From assembly GCA_036477795.1 (NCBI GenBank), contig JAZGDL010000498.1, positions 1 through 10,554 on the forward strand: a stretch of DNA of 10,554 nt, written 5' to 3'. Origin of the DNA: JAZGDL01 sp036477795. Lineage in GTDB: Bacteria > Planctomycetota > Phycisphaerae > UBA1845. Both the position numbers and the translations under genes were made by a program. How positions within the stretch are numbered: the stretch's first letter is position 1; each line of letters begins with the position of its first letter. Shown in pieces: positions 5,350-10,554 of this stretch. The notes under the pieces are model-generated. The model worked only from the letters and a program-made list of their open reading frames with translations. It ran no database searches and had not been told where the DNA came from.

Positions 5350-6208
5350 CGACTTCCTTACAGAGCCCTCGGACGAAGTCAAAGTAGAAGTCAAAGTCGC
5401 GGAGCACGATTCCAGGGTCGACGGTGTCCCTGACGGCGTCCCAGTCTTGGCGATGAAATTCGCGATCGGACTCGATGTCCCGCAACAATTTGAGCGGCAC
5501 GCGCTTCGCGCGGAACATGTTCTTGATGGTGTCCAGGTTCGCGGGGGCGGCCACATCGATGTCGAAGCGGCGGATCGCTTCGCAGATGTCAAAGAAGTCG
5601 CGAGCTCGAGGAGCACGATGCTTTTTCACGAAAGCGGTGTATGCGGGTCTCTGTTGGCAGATTGCCCGGAGTTTTTCGCAGACAACCATGCTGGGCGTGT
5701 AAACGTACACAGTGAAGTGATCAATTTCAACTGCTTGTTTTCCAGAGCAGTACTCATGCCTGCTTATGTCGATCTCGAATCGGGCCTTTCCACCGGGTTT
5801 CGGAGGGATCGCTTCTCTTCGGATCGCCTTCAAATCGCCCTTCAACTCCCGGTACCGGCCCGCTGGGATGGCCTTGAATTCCAGGTTATATCCACCCCAG
5901 AAATCCTTGAGTTCGTCCGAAACGTTCTCTGGCTTCGGCTCGAGCTTCACGTCAAAGACGACATATCCGGCAGGAGTGAATGCTTGTGTCAGGCGATATT
6001 CGATGCGCTCGGCGTAATCGGCCAGCTCATTCGGAGCGAATTCTCCTTCCATCGAAAAATCGAGATCAAAGGAGGCTCGAGATGTCATGTTGTGGACCAG
6101 GCTGAGGGCGTTTCCCCCTTTCAGGACCAGAGTGTTCAGAAGTTTGTCATCGGAGAACAGTGCAACGGTCGTAAGACGTTTGAGTCGATCAATCTCATCG
6201 GCGTTCAT
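5330..6208 (-). CDS. AbiEii-like nucleotidyltransferase toxin
   Basis: Probable toxin of the AbiEii/AbiGii family, a DNA polymerase beta-type nucleotidyltransferase; relatives act on tRNA 3' ends or on nucleotides and arrest growth. It has 292 residues, near the family norm. Motif I is LKGGNAL (residues 29-35), followed by the metal-binding DLDFS (D48, D50). Downstream are EIDIS (145-149), the family's conserved lysine in VVCEKLRAIC (K179) and RDFFDICEAI (R203, D204, D207). The usual Thr/Ser after KGG is Asn here. Translation starts at ATG 6206-6208 with no clear Shine-Dalgarno. The gene is on the strand opposite the antitoxin, and their 3' ends overlap by 20 bases (5330-5349), whereas classical abiE is an operon with the antitoxin first. 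It therefore needs its own promoter. The frame is intact. Confidence 0.86.
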   Translation of the reverse strand: MNADEIDRLKRLTTVALFSDDKLLNTLVLKGGNALSLVHNMTSRASFDLDFSMEGEFAPNELADYAERIEYRLTQAFTPAGYVVFDVKLEPKPENVSDELKDFWGGYNLEFKAIPAGRYRELKGDLKAIRREAIPPKPGGKARFEIDISRHEYCSGKQAVEIDHFTVYVYTPSMVVCEKLRAICQQRPAYTAFVKKHRAPRARDFFDICEAIRRFDIDVAAPANLDTIKNMFRAKRVPLKLLRDIESDREFHRQDWDAVRDTVDPGIVLRDFDFYFDFVRGLCKEVANALAD

Positions 6209-6223
6209 GGAAAACCCAAAGGC

Positions 6224-6252
6224 AGCGTACCAGCCTTGTCTACCGATATCAA
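6224..6252 (-). promoter_or_regulatory. Possible promoter of the AbiEii gene
   Basis: On the minus strand, TTGATA (6252-6247) is 17 bases from TACGCT (6229-6224), a 5/6 and a 3/6 match to sigma-70 boxes. Transcription would begin about 10 bases before the ATG. No copy of the AGTATATATACT core occurs here, so the toxin promoter seems not to share the antitoxin's palindromes. Confidence 0.28.
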
Positions 6253-6296
6253 AGAGCGATCAGAGCCGCGGTTGGGCTGCGGGGGGCGTGAGATCA

Positions 6297-6370
6297 AACG
6301 GGAGCGGTTGGTGCTTTTCGGTCGGATCGTACTCTTTTCCGGGAGTCTGTACGCACTTGCCCGAAGCGGG
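6297..6370 (+). pseudogene. Decayed internal fragment of the DUF423 gene
   Basis: By hand alignment this segment matches 3795-3869 of the intact DUF423 gene at about 64 of 75 positions, including the shared run CTGTACGCACTTGCCC. A one-base deletion near 6326 breaks the frame: GSGWCF reads in one frame and IVLFSGSLYALARSG in the next, followed by TAG at 6371. No family start or C-terminal helix is present. It is in the same orientation as the intact gene and lies on the far side of the AbiE pair, so the island is flanked by related sequence in direct orientation. Confidence 0.8.
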
Positions 6371-6373
6371 TAG

Positions 6374-6391
6374 GCCGGGCTTTGCCCGACA
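6374..6391. repeat. Short GC-rich hairpin in the abiEii/uvrD spacer
   Basis: CGGGC-TTT-GCCCG forms a compact perfect stem in GGCCGGGCTTTGCCCGAC. A second weaker structure, GTGGG to CCCAC, lies just downstream (about 6402-6424). No T-run follows on either strand. It resembles small dispersed intergenic hairpins. The remaining spacer up to 6467 shows nothing else I can name. Confidence 0.45.
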
Positions 6392-6467
6392 CAGTTCGTA
6401 GTGGGTCGGCGGGCGGCGCCCACCCTGTCTCCTAACCAGCCATGCCACACCCCATCCGCTCGCCGTT

Positions 6468-6496
6468 TTGACCCTGTCACGACCGACCGCTATACA
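6468..6496 (+). promoter_or_regulatory. Sigma-70-like promoter of uvrD/pcrA
   Basis: TTGACC (6468-6473), exactly 17 bases, then TATACA (6491-6496). Both boxes match well. Transcription would start near 6503. That argues against ATG 6504 unless translation is leaderless, and favours GTG 6543. Confidence 0.6.
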
Positions 6497-6542
6497 TGGG
6501 TGAATGCGGCTGATTGACCGATCCGGACAAGCAGGTGTCGCG

Positions 6543-8693
6543 GTGAACGTGAAGAGGCTCCTTGAAGGCCTGACCGGGCCGCAGCTCGAGGCGGTCACTC
6601 ACAGCGAGGGGCCTTTGCTGGTCCTGGCTGGGGCCGGGAGCGGCAAGACCCGCGTGGTCACCCGTAGAGCAGCCCACCTGGCTGCCACCGTCACGCAGCC
6701 CTGGCACGTGCTGGCTATTACCTTCACCAACAAAGCTGCCAACGAGATGCGGGAGCGCATCGCCGCCCTGGGCGTCGGAACCGCCATGACCGTGTGCACC
6801 TTTCACTCGCTGTGCGCCCGCCTGCTGAGAATCCACCACGACGCCGCCAACCTGCCGCGGAATTTCACCATCGTCGATCAAGCGGACCGCCGGCAGCTCA
6901 TCAAGCAGGCAGTCGAACGGGCCGGCCTGCCCGCCGAGAACTGGCGACCGGCCAAAGTCGAAGCCCGCATAAGTTGGGCCAAGAACGCCATGCAATCCCC
7001 CGGCCAACTCGCCGAAGATGCCTACAGCATCTACGACAAGACCATCGCCCGCATCTACCCCATCTACGAAGACATCTTGAAGGAAAACGCAACGCTGGAC
7101 TTCGACGACCTGCTGTTGAAGATGGCCCGCCTGCTGACCGAAAACCAAGGGCTGCGGGCCATGCTGAGCGAGCGATACCGGTATATCCTGGTCGACGAGT
7201 ACCAGGACACCAACGCCGCTCAATACTCCATCGCCCGCCTGCTGGCTGACGACCACCGGAACATCTGCGTAACCGGTGACCCGGACCAGTCCATCTACAG
7301 TTGGCGGGGCGCGGACATCAAGAACATCCTGTCGTTCGAGCACGACTACAAAGACGCCAAGGTGGTCCGGCTGGAGCAGAACTACCGATCCACCAAACGC
7401 ATCCTTTCCGCCGCCGGCACGGTCATCGCCGAAAACTTTGACAGGAAAGAGAAAGATCTGTGGACCGACAACGATGAGGGGCCGCCGGTTCGGGTGCTCA
7501 CCTGTGAGAATGGAGAGCAGGAGGCCAAACACATCGTCGAGGAGATGGCTGCCCTGATTGCCGCCGGCCACCGCCCCGCCGACTTCGCCATTTTCTATCG
7601 CGTCAACGCCCTGAGCCGCACCCTGGAAGAAGCCCTGTTCCGGGCCGGCGTGGGCTACCGCATCGCCCGCGGCACCGCTTTCTACGCCCGCAAGGAGATC
7701 AAGGACATACTGGCCTACCTGCGGGTCATGATGAACCCCGCCGACAGCGTGGCGCTCGAGCGCATCATCAACACACCACCCCGCGGGCTCGGGAAAACCA
7801 CCATTGAGCGACTCAAGGCCTTTGCCGAAACCAAAGGCTGTACGCTTTTCGAGGCGATAAACCACGCCGAGGAATGTGACCTGACGCAGCGGGCCAAGAG
7901 CAGCCTGAAGATCTTCGCCGAGCTTCTACAGACTCTCCAACCTCTAATCGAAGGCTCAGCGCATCAGGCTCTGGAGCAGGTACTGAGCCTCTCCGGTCTT
8001 ATGGCACGCTTGAATCAGCTCGAAGAAAGCGATCCCGAGCCGCTGGCCAACGCCCGGGAGCTGCTCAGCGCCGCGGGTGATTTCGATGAGACCAGCCCCG
8101 AGGGCACGCTTGTCGATTGGCTCACCTTCACCAGCCTGCTGGGCGATGAGGACGTGATTCAGGGCCAAGGCGGGGCGGTCACCTTAATGACCCTGCACGC
8201 CGCCAAGGGCCTGGAATTCCGGTCAGTCTACATCATAGGCCTGGAATGGGGCCTGCTGCCCTTCGTGCGAGAGGGTGAGGATGTTGACGCGGAGGAAGAG
8301 GAGCGTCGTCTCTTTTTTGTGGGGATGACCCGGGCCATGGAGCGGCTCACGCTGTCGCACGTGCTCTACCGGATGCGACACGGGGCCTCCCTGCGTACAA
8401 CTCGCTCACCTTTTCTCGACGAACTGCCTTACGATGAGATAGAATGGATCAAGGACGACAGCCCGGGCCGCCGACCAAAGCGTGGAAAGGAAGGCGAGCT
8501 CCCCAAGGACATTGATTTGTGGGAGGTCGGCACGCTGGTGCGCCACCCGAATCATGGCCTTGGTCGGATCACGGCCATCGATCGCGGCGTTCGGCGCACC
8601 CACGTCAATGTCCGGTTTGAGGACGGGCGTGAACAGGCCTGGGCGGTCGGTTACGCGGATCTGCAGCGCATCGAATATGACGAGATTGATTGA
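6543..8693 (+). CDS. UvrD/PcrA-type superfamily 1 DNA helicase
   Basis: ATP-dependent 3'-5' DNA helicase of the UvrD/PcrA/Rep group, acting in nucleotide excision repair, mismatch repair and removal of RecA or stalled polymerases. All SF1A motifs are visible: Walker A GAGSGKTR (residues 30-37), TFTNKAANEM, TFHSLCARLL, DEYQDTN (from D218), GDPDQSIYSWRGA (from 245), QNYRST (from 279), TLHAAKGLEF (from T550) and FVGMTRA (592-598). The C-terminal region GTLVRHPNHGLGRITAIDRG...DLQRIE is the Tudor-like domain of PcrA/UvrD that contacts RNA polymerase. I chose GTG 6543, giving (M)NVKRLLEGLTGPQLEAV, which aligns with the start of E. coli UvrD (MDVSYLLDSLNDKQREAV); AGGTG at 6533-6537 precedes it. The in-frame ATG 6504 would add 13 residues. 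Length is 716 residues, normal. UvrD versus PcrA naming cannot be settled here. Confidence 0.95.
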   Translation: MNVKRLLEGLTGPQLEAVTHSEGPLLVLAGAGSGKTRVVTRRAAHLAATVTQPWHVLAITFTNKAANEMRERIAALGVGTAMTVCTFHSLCARLLRIHHDAANLPRNFTIVDQADRRQLIKQAVERAGLPAENWRPAKVEARISWAKNAMQSPGQLAEDAYSIYDKTIARIYPIYEDILKENATLDFDDLLLKMARLLTENQGLRAMLSERYRYILVDEYQDTNAAQYSIARLLADDHRNICVTGDPDQSIYSWRGADIKNILSFEHDYKDAKVVRLEQNYRSTKRILSAAGTVIAENFDRKEKDLWTDNDEGPPVRVLTCENGEQEAKHIVEEMAALIAAGHRPADFAIFYRVNALSRTLEEALFRAGVGYRIARGTAFYARKEIKDILAYLRVMMNPADSVALERIINTPPRGLGKTTIERLKAFAETKGCTLFEAINHAEECDLTQRAKSSLKIFAELLQTLQPLIEGSAHQALEQVLSLSGLMARLNQLEESDPEPLANARELLSAAGDFDETSPEGTLVDWLTFTSLLGDEDVIQGQGGAVTLMTLHAAKGLEFRSVYIIGLEWGLLPFVREGEDVDAEEEERRLFFVGMTRAMERLTLSHVLYRMRHGASLRTTRSPFLDELPYDEIEWIKDDSPGRRPKRGKEGELPKDIDLWEVGTLVRHPNHGLGRITAIDRGVRRTHVNVRFEDGREQAWAVGYADLQRIEYDEID

Positions 8694-8732
8694 ATGACCG
8701 TGCGCAAACGTGCAACTCCGATCAGGGTGTAG

Positions 8733-8749
8733 GGTCCGCCGTGCGGACC
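8733..8749. repeat. Perfect 7-bp stem hairpin after uvrD
   Basis: GGTCCGC-CGT-GCGGACC, 40 bp after the helicase stop. It could weaken read-through, but no T-run follows, so a Rho-independent terminator is not supported. Confidence 0.5.
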
Positions 8750-8837
8750 ACGGGTTGGCAGACCCCGCGCTGGCGCTTGGGGCTCGGATAAGCACTGCAT
8801 ATTCGCGCACGGTGATATAGTTAAGAGGATGCGCCCC

Positions 8838-9908
8838 ATGCGGCATGCGGTGATCATGGCCGGCGGAACGGGCACTCGACTCTGGCCCATGAGTCGGGCG
8901 CAACGGCCCAAACAGTTGCTACGGCTGTTCGGCGGCAAGAGCCTCCTGCGCCAGTCCTACGAACGACTCGCCCTATTGCTGCCGCCGGAGTCCATCTACG
9001 TCATCACCGGGGCAGCCTATCTGCCGCGGGTCGCCGCCGAGCTTCCTGAACTGCCCCAAGAAAACCTTTTCGGTGAGCCGGTGGGCAGGGACACGGTCAA
9101 CGCTGTCGGGCTGGCCGCCGCCATCCTGCACCAGCGCGACCCCCAGGGCTGCATGGGCATCTTCACCGCCGACCACATCATCAACCCCGTCGACATCTTC
9201 AGCCAGTCGGTCGACGCCGCCTTCAACGTCATCGACGCCCATCCCGACGCGCTGATCACCTTCGGCATCAGGCCTACCAGCCCGAACACCAGCTACGGAT
9301 ACGTCAAACGCGGCAAAGCCGTCGCCGAAGGCGTCTTCGAGGTCGAGAAGTTCACCGAGAAACCCAACATCACCGCCGCCACCCGATACGTCGCCGGTGG
9401 AAGGCACTATTGGAATAGCGGGATGTTCACCTGGCGGCTCACCACTATTCTGGAAGAGATCAAGAGACATCTGCCCAACTCATACGACGGCCTGATGATA
9501 TGCGGCAGGGACTGGGACACCCCCAAGCGCCAAGAGACCATGAACGCCATATATCCCGACCTGCTCAAGATATCCATCGATTTTGCCGTCATGGAGCGGG
9601 CCCAGCACGTCCTGGTCGTGGAGATGAATTGTCAGTGGGTCGACGTCGGTTCCTGGACGGCCCTGGAGCAGGTCGTCGGGGGCGACGACGCGGGCAACCT
9701 GGCCATCGCGGAGAACACCATCAATCTCGGCTCGCGCGGCAACATCATTGTCTCTGATGACGACCACTTGATCGCCACTATCGGCGTCGACGACATGGTC
9801 ATCGTGCACGCCGGCGACGCCACCCTGATCTGCACCAAGCGCGACGCGCAGGGCATCAAGGAGCTGGTCGCCAAGATCCGCGAACGCTACGGCGACAAAT
9901 ACCTGTGA
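8838..9908 (+). CDS. manC: Mannose-1-phosphate guanylyltransferase
   Basis: Makes GDP-mannose from mannose 1-phosphate and GTP in the cytoplasm; GDP-mannose feeds cell-surface glycans and polyprenyl-phosphate-mannose. It is the short single-domain type, 356 residues, without the C-terminal isomerase domain of bifunctional ManC/AlgA. Visible motifs: MAGGTGTRLWPMSR (7-20) with PKQ (24-26) for nucleotide binding, EPVGRDTVNAVG, the metal-binding D112 in TADHI, FTEKP, YWNSGMF, SIDFAVME and CQWVDVGSW. EPVGRDTVNAVG departs from the commoner EP.GRNTAPA. The frame also has ATG at 8829, but AAGAGG (8823-8828) abuts that codon and is 9 bases from ATG 8838, so I prefer 8838. Its stop overlaps the ruvX start by 4 bases, so the two are co-translated. 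The DPM1-like enzyme at 1562 is a possible consumer of the product. Confidence 0.92.
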   Translation: MRHAVIMAGGTGTRLWPMSRAQRPKQLLRLFGGKSLLRQSYERLALLLPPESIYVITGAAYLPRVAAELPELPQENLFGEPVGRDTVNAVGLAAAILHQRDPQGCMGIFTADHIINPVDIFSQSVDAAFNVIDAHPDALITFGIRPTSPNTSYGYVKRGKAVAEGVFEVEKFTEKPNITAATRYVAGGRHYWNSGMFTWRLTTILEEIKRHLPNSYDGLMICGRDWDTPKRQETMNAIYPDLLKISIDFAVMERAQHVLVVEMNCQWVDVGSWTALEQVVGGDDAGNLAIAENTINLGSRGNIIVSDDDHLIATIGVDDMVIVHAGDATLICTKRDAQGIKELVAKIRERYGDKYL

Positions 9909-10330
9909 GCCCGCGCTACGTCGGCATCGACTACGGAACCCGGCGCATAGGCCTGGCGGTCAGCGACCCGCTGGGCACGCTGGCCTCACCGCTCAAGACT
10001 CTACAGGTCAAGGGAGCACCCGCCGAGCAGGCCCGCCAGGTGGTCGCCGCCGCGCAGGAGTTTGACGTCGACGAGTGGGTCGTGGGCCACCCGTTCAACA
10101 TGGACGGCACCGAGGGCCCGCAGGCCAAGACCTGCGGGGCGTTCGCGGAATTACTCGCTCAGCAGACCGGCACGGTCGTCCACCTCTGGGACGAACGCCT
10201 TTCCTCCGTCCAAGCCGACGACTACCTGGCCCAAGCCGCCCTGACCGACAAGAAGAAAAAATCCCGCCGCGACATGCTCGCCGCCCAGATCATCCTGCAA
10301 TCATTCCTCGACGCACAACCCCAGGACTGA
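9905..10330 (+). CDS. ruvX: RuvX/YqgF RNase H-fold nuclease
   Basis: Small RNase H-like nuclease of the YqgF/RuvX family. In E. coli it is needed for 16S rRNA 5' maturation; it is also described as a putative Holliday-junction resolvase. It has 141 residues, the family length. The three acidic catalytic positions are present: D9 in VGIDYGTRRIGLAVSD, E97 in HLWDERLSS and D123 in KKKSRRDMLAAQIILQ. VVGHPFNMDGTEGPQA corresponds to the family's VVGLPLNMDG, with His in place of Leu. It begins with GTG at 9905-9907 inside the GTGA that ends the guanylyltransferase gene. No separate promoter is seen, so it probably shares its transcript with that gene. Confidence 0.93.
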   Translation: MSPRYVGIDYGTRRIGLAVSDPLGTLASPLKTLQVKGAPAEQARQVVAAAQEFDVDEWVVGHPFNMDGTEGPQAKTCGAFAELLAQQTGTVVHLWDERLSSVQADDYLAQAALTDKKKKSRRDMLAAQIILQSFLDAQPQD

Positions 10331-10512
10331 CCCGGGTTATTCATACCGCAGAGATCGCTGAGAGCGCAGAGGGTTGTTGAGAAAAAGGTTGGAAGGTCAA
10401 AGGTCCCAGGTCCGGCGGGCCTTCGACCTTCGACCTTCCGACCCTCGACCTTCGACTTCTTGTCTACCCCGCCTCTGCGATCTCTGCGTGCTCCGCGGTG
10501 AATTATTCGGGC
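10331..10512. repeat. Inverted-repeat element with heptamer-based arms
   Basis: Outer arms 10331-10373 and 10471-10512 are imperfect inverted copies, sharing CCCG..T.ATTCA, CAGAGATCGC and GCAGAGG when aligned. Inner arms are made of 7-bp units: AGGT recurs about every 7 bases at 10386-10411, and CGACCTT-type units run over 10424-10452, complementary to the left side. It starts directly after the ruvX stop and ends where a possible minus-strand gene stops. It shares a 19-bp module with the element at 2829. It may act as a bidirectional terminator or be a non-autonomous repeat. Confidence 0.75.
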
Positions 10513-10554
10513 TAACGATGCACCACGCTGCCCTTGATGTTGGGGTCGGGGACT
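10512..10554 (-). CDS. Possible C-terminal end of an unidentified gene
   Basis: Read leftward from the window edge, one frame gives VPDPNIKGSVVHR then TAG (10514-10512). The stop falls exactly at the end of the inverted-repeat element, as the ruvX stop does on the other side, which fits two convergent genes. Thirteen codons are too few to name a product, and the reading may be chance. Confidence 0.3.
   Translation of the reverse strand, partial: VPDPNIKGSVVHR

Noticed and set aside
5315..6373. Plus-strand frame of 352 codons across the toxin gene
   Set aside because: Antisense to the AbiEii-like gene, which has clear family motifs. Only its last codons matter, because they show the DUF423 remnant.
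6477..7865. Minus-strand frame of 462 codons
   Set aside because: It is antisense to the helicase gene, whose motifs are complete; the Gly/Val/Asp-rich product is a GC-driven shadow.
8733..8749. Rho-independent terminator after the helicase gene
   Set aside because: The stem is perfect but no run of T follows on either strand.
8777..8821. Promoter for the guanylyltransferase (CATATT or TATAGT as -10)
   Set aside because: Neither has a matching -35 at acceptable spacing, and TATAGT would place the transcript start downstream of the ribosome binding site.

Overview
The window is high-GC bacterial chromosomal DNA, mostly housekeeping and envelope genes, interrupted by one accessory island. Gene style (GTG starts, 4-base GTGA overlaps) and long imperfect-hairpin repeats between genes remind me of Planctomycetota, but that placement is an inference; no rRNA or marker gene settles it.

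Layout. Positions 1-1308 (minus strand) hold an Mla-type lipid ABC transporter: mlaE-like permease, then mlaF-like ATPase running off the left edge. A divergent intergenic region (1309-1561) with a palindrome, a 16-bp tandem repeat and a hairpin leads into a DPM1-like GT2 glycosyltransferase (1562-2329). Then come a small TerB-like protein (2407-2820), a nested hairpin repeat (2829-2987), and the pair fxsA (3025-3591) and DUF423 gene (3588-3965), which overlap by 4 bases. From 3966 to about 6300 lies the island. A gene-free leader carries three perfect palindromes (30, 58 and 30 bp) that share the 12-bp core AGTATATATACT. The third sits on the promoter of an AbiEi-like antitoxin gene that appears to start with CTG (4429-5349). 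An AbiEii-like nucleotidyltransferase toxin gene (5330-6208) lies on the opposite strand, overlapping the antitoxin gene tail to tail by 20 bases. Beyond it is a decayed, frameshifted copy of the middle of the DUF423 gene (6297-6370), so related sequences in direct orientation flank the island.

The right part is a plus-strand housekeeping block: UvrD/PcrA helicase with its own good promoter (6543-8693), a mannose-1-phosphate guanylyltransferase (8838-9908) overlapping ruvX/yqgF by 4 bases (9905-10330), and an intergenic inverted-repeat element with arms built of 7-bp units (10331-10512). The last bases may be the end of a minus-strand gene.

How it works together: GDP-mannose from the guanylyltransferase is the expected donor for a DPM1-like enzyme, so the two may feed one glycosylation route although they are 6.5 kb apart. 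The most unusual part is the AbiE-type toxin-antitoxin locus: convergent rather than operonic, with a palindrome-rich leader and an apparent CUG start. That leader and arrangement are the best candidates for undescribed biology here.
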